From positions 150,042,441 to 150,106,440 of the forward strand of contig NC_044978.1 in assembly GCF_008728515.1 (NCBI RefSeq): DNA of 64,000 nt, given 5' to 3'. The notes under the pieces are model-generated. The model was not told the origin of the DNA. It searched no databases and saw nothing but the letters and a program-made list of their open reading frames with translations. Made by a program: the position numbers and the translations under genes. This document shows positions 1 through 11,420 of this stretch, in pieces; positions within the stretch are counted from its first letter, which is position 1; each line of letters starts with the position of its first letter. The stretch comes from Papio anubis. Lineage: Eukaryota > Chordata > Mammalia > Primates > Cercopithecidae.

Positions 1-450
1 CATTCAAAACCTCCCTTGCAGGAATACCCAGAATAATGTTTGACTAGACATCTGGGCACCCCATGGCCCAGTCAAGTTGACATATAAAATTAACCATTAC
101 ATATGTGTTAATTTATATATACTCACAAAGATATATATCTCTCTGTGATAGATATGATATATATTTCACAGGGATAGTTGTGGGTACTTAAATCCTTGAT
201 ACCAGTCTGTTTTGCTCATCTTATGCTGAGTCTTTGAAGTCAGGAGCATGCTTCTCTATGTTTCCCAGTTCATTCTTCTCTAATTAGTTTTATTCCTAGC
301 AATGACCCTTCATCAGGCAGACGAATGCTATCTGTCAGATCCCTTTGACTATCCATAGCCCCGATCTTGGCCCTGATATTAAAACTAGGATATTTATGTA
401 GGTGACATTTCCTAAAAATGATCTTAACAAATAGTTTTACTTGAATGATG
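1..450. other. AT-rich intergenic sequence, no gene seen
   Basis: AT-rich sequence with TATATA runs near 110-170. I see no exon, RNA gene or confidently named repeat. Confidence 0.6.
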
Positions 451-755
451 TTTTTTTTTTTTTTTTTTTTTGGAGATGGAGTCTTACTCTATTACCCAGG
501 CTGGAGTTCAGTGGCGCAATCTCGGCTCACTGTAAGCTCCGCCTCCTGGGTTCATGCCATTCTCCTGCCTCAGCCTCCTGAGTAGCTGGGATTACAGATG
601 TCCACCACCATGCCTCGCTAATTTTTTAAATATTTTTAGTAGAGACGAGGTTTCACCGTGTTAGCCAGGATGGCCTCTATCTCCTAACCTCGTGATCCTC
701 CTGTCTTGGCCTCCCAAAGTGCTAGGATTACAGGTGTGAGTCACCATGCCCAGCC
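451..755 (-). mobile_element. Alu SINE (AluY-type), minus strand
   Basis: A T-run at 451-471 (the Alu poly-A tail read backwards) leads into the reverse complement of a full Alu, ending in the reversed Alu 5' end at 755. The wording GTTAGCCAGGATGG near 660 is typical of AluY. Imperfect flanking repeats (AATGATG before, AATGGTG after) look like the target-site duplication. Confidence 0.92.
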
Positions 756-764
756 AATGGTGAT

Positions 765-765
765 T

Positions 766-798
<33 letters not shown>

Positions 799-815
799 GA
801 AAAAGAAAAGAAAAA
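765..815. repeat. A-rich simple repeat (AAAAG)n
   Basis: A poly-A run followed by iterated AAAAG, directly beyond the target-site duplication of the preceding Alu. Confidence 0.85.
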
Positions 816-1789
816 GGAAATGAGCAACTAGCAGTTCTGGATACTTTTACCCAGCAATTTAGGCCCAGGAAAATACAATGTGAAATTACAATTTGTTCCT
901 CCTTAGAATTATATTTATTCTTGTCCATCAGTTACTACACAGAAATTGGATGGTGAATTGAGAAATATTTGATTTTAAGAGGTTTTTTATTATAGCAAAC
1001 CTAGAGAGAAATGCCACCAAAATTGAACATGGAATCAAATATTCTAAGTAATGGCAACATCTGAAAGCATAAATCAAATATGCATAACCTACTGAATTTG
1101 TTCTCTGAATAGAAGGAAGAACATTTTTTGGCATTACAAAAAGTGGCATTACAAAAAGTGAAATATAACAAATTACATTAGTGGATGGAAATGTGACAAA
1201 TATCTCCATGTAAAGAAAATACTTTTAAATAAATTTTTTAAAAATATTGAAAGCACAGTTGTTCCAGTCACTGTGTCAGGCACTGGAGCACAGACACAAA
1301 TACAAGAGAGTTATTGACTTTGAAGACTTAAAATCTAGTGAAGAAAAAGAGACACTAAACTTAAGTTTCACATACTAAACTATAGAAAACAAAGGTTGAC
1401 AAAGTACTATGGAAACACTAGGGAGAAAGAATCTAATTCTGCCTGGAACATTGAGAAAGTATTCTCAGAGGAGGTAACATTTTGTCTGGGTTTTGAAAGA
1501 TTAGATAGTTTCCAGACAAAGTAGAGAAAGACATTCCTGGTATAAAAGCATTAAAGACATCAAGATCTGGCCAAGCTGAGGTGTTCAGGGAATTTGCTGT
1601 AAGTTCAATGTGACTCCAGCTCAGAGCTTAATGGTTTAAAGTTTCAGGATAAGAAGATGAAGAAGTCAGGTGGAGACACTTTGTAAGTGCAGCCTTTCAA
1701 TCCACACTAAGCGCTCAAGCTATCTTTTAGCCAAAGGAAAACTGCAGATATGTTTAATTACTCTATTGTGTTTTATTTTGAATTGCTAC
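816..1789. other. Intergenic, no gene seen
   Basis: Ordinary AT-rich sequence. The part from about 1250 to 1620 reads like an old interspersed repeat, but I cannot name the family. A 93-codon open frame on the minus strand at 928-1209 has no recognisable domain and looks like chance. Confidence 0.5.
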
Positions 1790-2110
1790 ATACTCATAGC
1801 AAAAAAAATGAAAACATTCAGAAGATATACCTAAGAAAATGAAAATCACCAGTTTCATAAAACATCCAGAGATAACTATTGATAATACGTAGTGTCAACT
1901 TTTCCAGGCTTTTCTATGTAAACAAACACAAGCTCGTGCACACACCCACACACACGCAAAAATAATATGTGTAGTGTTTTATTCCTTGCTTTTCCTATTT
2001 ACAAATATATAGATTATATCTCTTCAAATTAATAAGTGGAGTTCTAAATTACTGTTTTTTAAAAGATACATGATATGCATTATGGACATTCAGATTATAT
2101 TGATATTGTA
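1790..2110. mobile_element. Possible ancient LINE fragment
   Basis: Sequence about a cited 'aacatccagagataactattg' type of phrase followed by CA-rich and T-rich stretches resembles old LINE 3' ends, and resembles the segment at 54030-54300. The assignment is by general resemblance only. Confidence 0.3.
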
Positions 2111-2439
2111 AATTTATAAGAAGAGCAATTATATTACCAAATTGGATTTTTAGAGAGATAACTCTGGCAATAATATGGAAGATCTATTTGGGTAAGTGAA
2201 AAATTGGTGGCAGAAGAGCCGGTTGTTGCCTATGAGAATGTACTAGATGATTAAATTTGATGGCTAGAAATCAGAAAATTAGAGAAGAAAAGCTTATTCT
2301 AAGAGATATACCAAAGGCAATATTCACTTAATTTGAACATAATTAGATATCAAAATTAGGGCGGACATATTTTTGTATATATGTAATTTGTCTTTTTTAT
2401 GTTGCTGAGTGCTATTTCTTTGTAAGAATAAATTATAAA

Positions 2440-2905
2440 CAATTAGGTGGTGGGCTAAAGCTTCACCAGTGATGTCTGCATCCTAATACTTAAAACCTAT
2501 GAATGTTACCTTACATTCAAAAAGGACTTTGCACATGTGATAATGTTAAAGATCTTGATAGGGGGAGATTATTCTGCATTATCCTGTTATTGGGCATTGG
2601 GTCCACTGTAATCACAATGATCCTTATAAGAAGAAAGCAGGAGGTAAAAAGAAGAAAGAAGGCAAATTAATGGCGGAAGTGACCCAGCCAAGAGCCAAGA
2701 AATGCCACATCCTCTAAAGCTGGAAGAGACAAGAAAAAGATTCTCCCCTGAAGCCTCCAGAAAGAATCTGCCTATGAACAACTTGTTAGTCCCCTAAGAC
2801 TTATTTAAGACTCCTGACCTCCTACATTATAAAAGAATAAATCAACATTGTTTTAAGTCACTACATTTTTGGTAATTTGTCATAGCACCAATACAACTCT
2901 AGTAC
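2440..2905 (+). mobile_element. LTR-like interspersed repeat (possible MaLR relative)
   Basis: The phrases GGACTTTGCACATGTGATAA, ATCCTTATAAGAAG, and TTGTTTTAAGTCACTA followed by a GGTAATTTGTCATAGCA-like end recur in a common mammalian interspersed repeat with an LTR-like layout. A possible polyadenylation signal, AATAAA, lies near 2837. The family name is unresolved. Confidence 0.45.
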
Positions 2906-3310
2906 AAATTGTTTGCCTATTCTTTTGTTGCTGGGCCTTGCAACTATTTCCATTTTGGAGCATTTATGAATAACATTGCTAGGAACATTTTTGCATAATA
3001 ATTTTGTGGAAAAATTTACTTATTTTTGAGGTTCTCTGATAATAAAATTTCTAGGTCATAAAATAGTTGCATATTTATAATTTTGAAACTGACAATTTTC
3101 CAAAGTGGTTGTACCATTTTACACTCTCACCAGCTTCTTCACATCTCTACACAAATTTAGTATGTTTTAAAATTTTACGTATTGTGGTAGATGTGTAGTG
3201 CTATCTCTGTATTTTTACTTTGCATTTCTCTAATGGCTAATAGTTTTACATTATGCACATTTTCATATGCATATTGACCATTTGGCTCTCACTTTGAGAT
3301 TTTGATGAAA
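2906..3310 (-). mobile_element. Old L1 3' fragment, minus strand
   Basis: The order of phrases (GCATTTATGAATAACATTGC, then CAAAGTGGTTGTACCATTTT, then TTGCATTTCTCTAATGGCTA) is that of the L1 ORF2 end and 3' region read from the opposite strand. The copy is heavily diverged and both ends are truncated. Confidence 0.6.
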
Positions 3311-3389
3311 ATCATAGATTTCCCCAACAAAAATACATATATAAACTAAAAACATCTTCCACATGATTTTAGGGGGTTCACAAGACTCT

Positions 3390-3835
3390 GAAGCCCTTCT
3401 CTCCTTAAACCTTTCACCAAGGCTCATCCCCCTCTGCTGCTGTGTTTACAGCCCTGTCTCTGCCCACATCCTGCCTCACACTTCATGCTCTAGCAATCTT
3501 TAATACCTGAAAGCTTTCTGCCCAGTTTAACTCTATCTTATGTCCATTACTTTGAAATGTAATTCCTCCTTCAGACCTCAATTCTCATTTTACACTTAGC
3601 TCACTATTTGCTTCTCCAGAAACTTTTCCTTGATCCCCCAGCTTTTTCTTTATCAGTTATCTCCTAGTATCCTGTCCCTATTTCTGTTACTAAACTTACT
3701 ATACTTATTATATGTTTCTTTGGATATCTCTCTTTATTTTGAACATCTTGAAGTCAGTAATTCTGTCAAATTGTATGTTAAGCGGAATTATGGTTGACAC
3801 TCAAATATTTGTTGAATTAAAAACTAAAAGACAAA
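3390..3835 (+). mobile_element. L2 LINE 3' fragment
   Basis: A C/T-rich stretch with CTCCTTCAGACCTCAATTCT and CTTTTCCTTGATCCCC, ending in CAAATATTTGTTGAATTAAA, follows the order of the L2 3' end. It is an ancient, diverged copy. Confidence 0.6.
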
Positions 3836-4316
3836 AAAAATTAACTTAAAAATAATATTGCCAGTAGTGATTACTTGAAATGACTTATCAGAAATCAGTG
3901 ACTTGTGTAGTTGGTATAACCTTAAAGAAACTAATACCCTGGACAGTTTGGAGGGGGAGCTAAAAAGGAATGTTGTGAAAAATTAATTGAAATTCTTTTA
4001 TAATACTCTGAATTTGATATTAAATAAGATACCTCTGCCTTGTTTTACTTCTGTAGAAACTTTTTAATATTTCTATTATGAACCATGTCCCATATAAATA
4101 TTACTTTATTTTAAAATGTATATGTGTCTCTGGATAACATAAACTTTTTAAGTTAGGCTTTTTTTAGTGTTGCAAAGTAGGTGTTAAATAAATTCTTGTT
4201 ACCTGGGATAATTTTGCCAATGCCAGAGTCATATCATTGGCCAGATAAAGCCTAAGTAGAATCTAGCCTGACAAATGTCATCATCTGACATCAACACTTG
4301 GGCCAGCTCTGTTTTG

Positions 4317-4318
<2 letters not shown>
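3836..4318. other. Intergenic, no gene seen
   Basis: AT-rich sequence with no recognised element. Confidence 0.5.

Positions 4319-4361
<43 letters not shown>
4319..4361. repeat. (AC)n microsatellite
   Basis: About 21 uninterrupted AC dinucleotides, a purity that predicts length variation between individuals. The open frames read through it on both strands (4229-4420 minus, 4275-4466 plus) exist only because the repeat lacks stops. Confidence 0.98.
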
Positions 4362-4365
<4 letters not shown>

Positions 4366-4904
4366 CAATAGACAAACTGAAGGCACAAATATACCAGGAA
4401 CTAAACTTTCTAAAGAGCATGTCAACAATTCTTTCATCATCTGTTAAGCTTACGTTTGTTCCATAGAAAGAAAAGGTTAATTCTCACTCACATGTCATGT
4501 TCTCCCTCACCAGGGAGAACATAGGCTGCTGGGTATTATCCTGTCTAACTAAATGCAATTCTGCTCTAAAAAGAAAACAGCAGCTGAGGCTCAAGCATAG
4601 TCCTTCCTCGGAGGGGCTAGATTCTTACCACTCCCTACACCAAGGCACAGTACTGTGGTCTTATCCATTTACTTATTCAACAAATCATATGCATTGAAAA
4701 CTCTGAAGCAAATTCTCTTTTGAACATAGTGACTAAAACAAAATTTTAAAAAGCATCCATGCCTTTTGGGACATATACTAATAACTAGCATAAAAATAAC
4801 TGCTTCCAATATTTTCCCTCTAATCATGTAATTTTAACCTATTTATTGTTAATAATTTTACTTTGAGAGTTAGGAAAAGATAAATTTTAAAATAATAAAG
4901 ACCT
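4362..4904. other. Intergenic, no gene seen
   Basis: Unremarkable AT-rich sequence between the microsatellite and the MaLR LTR. The short open frame at 4497-4697 has no recognisable protein features. Confidence 0.5.
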
Positions 4905-5284
4905 CGATATGATTTAGCTGTGTCCTCACTCAACTCTCATTTTGAATTGTAGCTCCCATAATCCCCAGGTGTCATAGGAGGGACCCAGCGGGAGGTAATT
5001 AAATTATGGGGCGGGGTTATAATCATGCTGCTGTTCTTGTGATAATGAGTGAGTTCTCATGAGATCTGATGGTTTTATAATGAGCTTTTCTCTTTTTTGC
5101 TTGGCACTTCTCCTTCCTGCCGTCATGTCAAGAAGGACAGGTTTGCTCTCCCTTCAGCCATGATCATAAGTTTCCTGAGACCTCCCCAGCCCTGCAGAAC
5201 TGTGAGTCAATTAAACCACTTTTCTTTATAAATTACCCAGTCTCACGTATTTCTTCATAGTGGCATGAGAATGGATTAATACAG
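4905..5284 (+). mobile_element. Solo MaLR LTR (THE1/MST-type)
   Basis: It starts with GATATGATTTAGCTGTGTCC and contains TGTAGCTCCCATAATCCCCA, GAGATCTGATGGTTTTATAA and CTTTATAAATTACCCAGTCT, ending at GGATTAATACAG. This is the full layout of a THE1/MST LTR from the ERVL-MaLR group. No internal MaLR sequence flanks it, so it is a solo LTR. Confidence 0.88.
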
Positions 5285-6394
5285 ATCTAAATTTATCATT
5301 TGCTTTTCTTCAAATATGTCCTTATTATTTTTCTCTTCCTGCAAATGTCAGAACGCGGCTGTTTTATTTTCACACATTTACTCCATCAGGAATTCTCTTT
5401 CCACCTTTGGCTCTTCAGTACTCTGACCTATTTCCAATATCATTTGCTACTTTTTCTACCTTCATCTTGCTGTGAAAGACTCCTGTCTCTCCTTGAATAG
5501 CTCCTTTCCCACTGCTTCAGAACCACTGAGCTAGCTACATCTGAAATAAGTGCTTTAACATGTTCACTTATTAAATCTATTCTGCTGTTTCTAAATGATT
5601 AGTGTGACTGGGTTAAAAAAACTTAAAGAAAGCCAGCCAGTGATATTTTTCCCAATCTAGGCCAATTAATAAGCATTTCTAACAAGAGAATTGAACTTTA
5701 AAAAATAAAAATATAAACGTCTTAATTCCCACTGCTGGCAGAGTCTGAATGTTAAATGAGAATATGGAAAGATTTTGTCACTATTCTCCTATTCAAGGTT
5801 TTTAGCATGCTAGAGTTAAAGTTTAGTGTTTCTAATATTACTTTTTTTCTAGATTTTGCCCTAGAACACTAACAATGCAGAATTTTTATGTATCACAAAA
5901 AATGTTTAATATAAAAATATGATTTGCATTTGTTATCTATCACAAACCAATCATATTTATCCTAGTATTATTAAAATATTGGGGGGATGTTTCTAAATGC
6001 TTAGGCATGAATTCACTCTCAAACAATACAATAAATATGTAGGATACTTGTTGAGTGCCTAATTTAATCTAGGCACTTTGATAAATGCACATAGCAGCAC
6101 AGAGGAAAGAAAAAGATAGACATAGGTAGTTTTATGTAAGTAATAGAATATGTGCCCCAACGAAAGTTTGGCACATAGCTTCCTGAAATGTTTTCATAGA
6201 TTTTCTCCAAAATCAATACATCAGTGACATCTGATATATAGTTTAAGAAGTGTTATGTATGTCCTAACACTGTTAGGGAATATTCCATTAATAATAAGCA
6301 TTACAGTCATTAATTCTATTGTATAAACTATTTTGAACAATATTTTGATTTATGATTATAGTTATTAAGCATAAAGTCAATAAGTGAATTAATA
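5285..6394. other. Intergenic, no gene seen
   Basis: AT-rich sequence. The T/C-rich part at about 5300-5560 could be a weak L2 remnant and 6040-6110 a weak MIR remnant. Neither is strong enough to call. Confidence 0.45.
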
Positions 6395-7890
6395 TGAAAT
6401 CAGAAAAGATCCCAAATAGTCACACAATCTAGAGAAAGAACAAAGCTTGAGGCCTCATATTCTCTGATTAAAACATATTACAAAACTACAATAATCAAAA
6501 CAATATGCAACAGGCATGAAGATAGACATATAGAACAATTGAACAGAATTAAGAGCCCAGAAATAAATCCATGCATATACGGTCATCTGATCTTCAACAA
6601 GGGTACCAGGATATAAATGGGAAAAGGATAACCTCTTCAACAAATAATGTTGGGAAAACTCGATTTTCATATGCCAAAGAATGAAATTAGATCCTTACAT
6701 TACACTATACATAAAAATCAACTCAAAATATATTAAATATTTTTAATTTAAGACCTCAAATTGTAATATAAGAAAGAATCAGAGGAAAGTTTCTTAACAT
6801 TGGTCTGGACAATGACTTTTGTGTATGACCATATAAGCACAGGCAACAAAAGCAAAAAATAGACAAGTGGGACTACATCAAGCTAAAAAGCTTCTGAATA
6901 GCAAAGGAAACAATCAATAGAATGAAGGAAATAATCAACAGAATGAAGAAGCAACCTACAGAATGGGAGAAATTAATTCACATATTCGATAAGAGAATAA
7001 TGTCTGAAATATAAGAAACTCCTATGACTCTATAGCAAACAAACAAACAAACAAAAACAAAAACAAAAACAAAAAAACCCCCACAAATAAGCTGATTTTT
7101 TAAATTGGCAAAGGTCTTGCATAGACAACTCTCCAAAGACATACACGTGGCCGATGGATACATAAAAACATGCTCAACTTCAGTTATCATCAGGGAATTG
7201 CAAATCAAAACCACCATGAGGTATCACCTCACACTTATTACAAGGAGTATTATCAAAAAGATGAATGATTAAAAACTGTTGGCTGGGATGTGGAAAAATG
7301 GAAACCTTTGTGCACTGTCAATAGGCATGTAAATTAGCATAGGCATTAAAATAGAGCTACCACATGATCCAGTAATCCTCCACTGGATATTTTACTCAAA
7401 AAAATTGAAATTAGATTCTCAAACAGATATTTGCACTTTCATATTCAGTCAAGAGATGGAAACAACCATTCTGCATAGATAGAAGAGTGGATGAGGAAAA
7501 TGTGACACATAAATACAATAGAATATTATTCACCCATAAAAATAAGGAAATCCTGACATAAGGTACAACATAAATAAACCTGGAGAATATTAGGCTAAAT
7601 GAAATAAGCCAATCATAGAAGGACAAATACTACATGATTCCACTTTTATGAAGTGTCTGAAGTAGCCAAACTCATAGAAACAGAAAGTAGAGTGGAGGTT
7701 TCCAGGGACTGTAGGGGGTTGCTATTCAATAGGTGGAGAGTTTCAGTTAAGGGGAATGAAAAAATTCTAGAGATAGATCTGCTGTGCATTATTATGCTTA
7801 TGATGAAGAGTACTGCAGTTTTACACTAAAAATTTTGTTAAAAGGGTAGATCTTATGCACTGTGTGATTTTACCACAATAAAAAAGAACT
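6395..7890 (+). mobile_element. L1 (L1M/L1P-age) 3' end, 5'-truncated
   Basis: Sequence equivalent to the C-terminal third of L1 ORF2 followed by a 3'UTR. Marker phrases run in order: CCCAGAAATAAATCCATGCA, GGTCATCTGATCTTCAACAA, GAAGCAACCTACAGAATGGG, GAGGTATCACCTCACACTTA, and the 3' end GATTTTACCACAATAAAAAA. ORF2 is destroyed by stops and frameshifts. The 3'UTR style is that of older L1M/L1PB elements, not L1PA. Confidence 0.85.
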
Positions 7891-8560
7891 TGAGCAGCAC
7901 TAAGCTCTGTATAACAGACTTCATGGAGATACTCCGCCTCAGCAGATCTCAGTGCTACAGTAATTATTCTTGAATTATTGAAGAAAGTAACTGAAGTGAA
8001 GCATAGCCTACAGCAGTTTTTAACACTCATAATTCAGTTCTGTTTTGGAATGCCTTTAAAACTATACCTTTGATAGTCACACACTGTATTTGTGTGTGTT
8101 GCATTTATGGGCTTGTATTGTGGATCTCCACAGATTTCTTTTTGTCTTGGTCCACTTGTGTTGGATATCCATTCTCTGAGGAGAGAAAATAAAATCCACT
8201 TAAGTAAGATTCTCATTTTTAAAATGTTTAGATCTGTGATTTACAAACATTGTCATCTCAGGCCCCTCTTTACACTCTCAAAAATTATTGAGGTCTGCAT
8301 TCAAGGTTTGTGTAGAAAAAAAACAAACAAAGAAAAAGAAAAAAAATTGGGAATTCCAATTGAGTTTTTATAGATATTAATTATATCTATAAATATTTAC
8401 CATATTAGGAATTAAATTCATAATTTAAATCAGTATTTATTAATTCATTTTAAATGACAATAAACTATTACATGATATATGATTAACATATTTTATGAAA
8501 AATATATATCAAAAAAAGAAAACATAGCAAATAGAATATAATAGTTATATACATTTTATC
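7891..8560. other. Intergenic, no gene seen
   Basis: AT-rich sequence with A-rich runs near 8317-8347. A 93-codon plus-strand frame at 8092-8373 has no recognised domain and ends in a lysine-rich run encoded by that A-rich tract, so I treat it as chance. Confidence 0.5.
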
Positions 8561-9210
8561 AAACTTAAATTTTTTTATTGCAATAGTTTTGGGTTACATT
8601 GACAAATTATATAGTGGTGAAGTCTGGTATTTTAATGTACCCATCACCCTAAATAGTGTACATTGCACCCAATAGGTAGTTTTTCATCTCTCACTCCCTT
8701 CCAACTCTCCCTTTTTCTAAATTTCCAATATCCATATACCACTCTATATGCCTTTGCTTAGCCATAGTTTAGCTCCTACTTCTAAGTGAACATGCAATAT
8801 TTGGTTTTCCACTCTTGCATTACTTAGGATAATTGCCTAAAGTTCCAATCCAAGTTGCTGCAAAAGACATTATTTCATTTGTTTTTACAGCTGAATAATA
8901 TTCCATGGTATGAGTGTATGTATGTATATACACACACTTCATTTCCTTTATTCACTCATCAATTGATGGGCACTTAGATTGGTTCCATATGTTTGCAATT
9001 GTGAATAGTGCTTTGATGAACATACATGTGCAGGGTTTTTTTTGTTTTTTTAATATAATGACTTATTTTCCTTTGGGTAAATACCCAGTAGTAGAATTGC
9101 TGGATTGCATTGTAGATCTACTTTCAGTTCTTTGATAAACCTTTATACTGTTTTCCATAGAGGTTGTACTAATTTACATTCCCACTAGCAGAGTTTTAGC
9201 AGATCTTTTT
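8561..9210 (-). mobile_element. L1 3' fragment, minus strand
   Basis: It reads as the reverse of an L1 3'UTR and ORF2 end: TTTTGGGTTACATTGACAAA, TTTAATGTACCCATCACCCT, TGAATAATATTCCATGGTAT, then TTGTACTAATTTACATTCCC. The insertion is 5'-truncated within ORF2. Confidence 0.82.
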
Positions 9211-9934
9211 TAGAAATGAGAGAAAGAAGGAGAGTGAAAAAGTCACCTCTCACATAGTTTCTTAGAAGTATTTTGAAAATAACTTTCATATCACTGGTAC
9301 TCAGAAAAGGTCTTAAATATAATACTTTGTGAACTGGTGGGTTAGCATATAAAAAGTACTTTCGGCTCCCTGAGAGGCTGGATGGAGGTGGAGGCTATGT
9401 CCTTGCGGTAATGGTAGAGGTCCTACAATAGAATGTAATTTACTATGGTGCTGAGGTCACCCTAGTTAATGCTGCCTGCATGAAGAGGACAAATGTATAG
9501 AAAGTCTCACGAGAGAGGGACAAAACCAGATTAACAAAAGAGTGGAAGACTTCTGGAGTGTACAAATCAGAGGAGCTTTTTTTTCTGGCTTCAGAATGCC
9601 TTGGAAGAAAAAAGAACAAGACATTTTCATAAAAGTTCACAATCACTGCTTGGCCTCCCCAAATCTTGGAAAAATTAGATCAAAGTTCAAATCCGCGCTG
9701 TGGCAGCAATTCTTTGTAACTATATGGAGCTCCCTATTTGGAATACAAGAAAATAAGACTTTATAAGTAGTATAAAATCCTTTATCCTTTTTTTCAACTA
9801 AGTATATTATATTTGTCTTCATCTTGACAATCATATCTTTGTTTCACTTTTGATATGTCTGACAACTCTGCTTAAGAGTGATGATTCCAGTCCTTGATAT
9901 TAGAGTCTACATAGTGGATTTGGAGCTATGAAAT
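9211..9934. other. Intergenic, no gene seen
   Basis: No recognised repeat. Short overlapping open frames on both strands at 9443-9834 lack domain features. Confidence 0.5.
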
Positions 9935-10080
9935 ACAAGTTGAGGTCATAACTTGGCAACCTAACAGATGATCTTGGGCAAATAGATTAATTTCATTACC
10001 TTTCTTTTATTATCCATGAACTGAATATAATAACATTTGTCCTTCAAGGTTATAGTTAGAACCAAATGAAATCTGTATTT
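9935..10080 (+). mobile_element. MIR SINE
   Basis: The MIR layout is visible: a loss-of-time phrase CTTGGGCAAATAGATTAATT, then TTATTATCCATGAACTGAAT, then a GGTTATAGTTAGAACCAAAT-type end. It is a diverged mammalian-wide SINE. Confidence 0.6.
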
Positions 10081-10659
10081 GTTAATCTAAAGAACTCAAC
10101 AAAGACAATAAATATAGCATTAATGCAATCAATTTTTATGATTATAAGTTTATCCTGATTATTTTTAATATAGTCTTTTATTAGTTATTAAGATAATCTA
10201 CTTTGGTCTTTGAAGATTTACTCATTTTCATTGCTAATTTTAAAATAAGTATTCTGTGATTAAAATCTAAAATAAAAACAAAATTTTAGGAGTTAAAAAT
10301 TGATCAGTGGTATGTATTTAAATTATTTTGCATGTGTAACTTTAAAAATCAAACAATACGAAATAATCATAAAGCCACTTTTTTAGAAAGGCACAGTATG
10401 CAAAGTATGATTTTAATTTCAAGGCCAGTTTCAGAAAAGAACAATTAAGGAATGTCAGTAATGTGTACCAGTTATAATAGTTTTCTAATATTGGACAAAG
10501 CATAGAATTCCAAGTGATACCAGGGCACAATTCTAACATAAAAAATCTTTTTTTGCATGCTGTGCAGACAGATTTACTGATTTTGGGTGCATCTAACGTA
10601 AGATGTCTTGCATACTCTTCAGTTAGGCGGCCTGGATTGGAGAACACAATCAGCTATTA

Positions 10660-10740
10660 AATAACTGCTTCCATGGAAAAGTTACTTAACTTTTTTGATA
10701 CTTGATTTTCCATCTGTAAAATTGTGGAATGATAATTGAC
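10660..10740 (+). mobile_element. Short MIR fragment
   Basis: AAGTTACTTAACTTTTTTGA followed by TTTTCCATCTGTAAAATTGT matches the MIR core phrase order. Only the core is left; an AluS abuts its 3' side. Confidence 0.5.
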
Positions 10741-10751
10741 AAGTCAAAAAC

Positions 10752-11051
10752 TTTTTTTTTTTTTTTTTTTTAAGACAGAGTCTTGCTCTGTCACCCAGGC
10801 TGGAGTGCAGTGGTGCGATCTCGGTTCACTGCAACCTCTGACTCCCAGGTTCAAGCGATTCTTCTGCTTCAGCCTCCCAAGTAGCTGGGATTACAGGCAT
10901 GCACCACCATGCCAGGCTAATTTTTGTATTTTTAGTAGAGACAGAGTTTCACCACATTGGCCAGGCTGGTCTCGAACGCATGTCCTTGTGATCTGCCTGC
11001 CTCGGCCTCCCAAAGTGCTGGGATTACGGCGTGAGCCACCACACCCAGACC
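10752..11051 (-). mobile_element. Alu SINE (AluS-type), minus strand
   Basis: A T-run at 10752-10771 followed by a full reverse-complement Alu. The phrase CATTGGCCAGGCTGGTCTCG is typical of AluS. Flanking AAAACTTTTTT-like sequences (CAAAAACTT before, CAGAAACTT after) fit a target-site duplication. The 152-codon plus-strand frame at 10736-11194 is an antisense Alu translation and not a gene. Confidence 0.93.
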
Positions 11052-11189
11052 AGAAACTTTTTTCAAGCTGTATTAAACTAAAAGATACACAAACATGTCC
11101 ACAGTCATTTGATCACAGAAACAGATTTTTATTTTATCTTGTGGTAAGAATGCAACATGAGATCTACTTCTTTCATGTGTTTTTAAGTG

Positions 11190-11420
11190 CATAATACAGT
11201 ATTGTTATCTACAGGCAAAATGCTGTACAGCAGATCTCTGGAACTTCATTTGCATAACTCAAATGTTATACCTGTTGATAAGCAATTTACCCTTCCCCTC
11301 TTCCACTGGTCCCTGCCAGCCACCACTCTATTCTTTGCTCTTATGCTTTTGACTATTTTGATACCTCCTATGAGTGGAATTATGCAGTAATTGACCTTTT
11401 CTGACTGACTACTTTCTCTC
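11190..11420 (-). mobile_element. Old L1M 3' fragment (weak)
   Basis: CCAGCCACCACTCTATTCTT, TTTGACTATTTTGATACCTC and TATGAGTGGAATTATGCAGT follow the phrase order of old L1M 3' regions on the opposite strand. Confidence 0.5.

Noticed and set aside
4229..4466. Two opposite open frames with runs of Cys-Val or Thr-His
   Set aside because: They read through the (AC)n microsatellite; composition artefact.
10736..11194. 152-codon plus-strand open frame
   Set aside because: It is the familiar translation of an antisense AluS with flanking sequence; no independent support.
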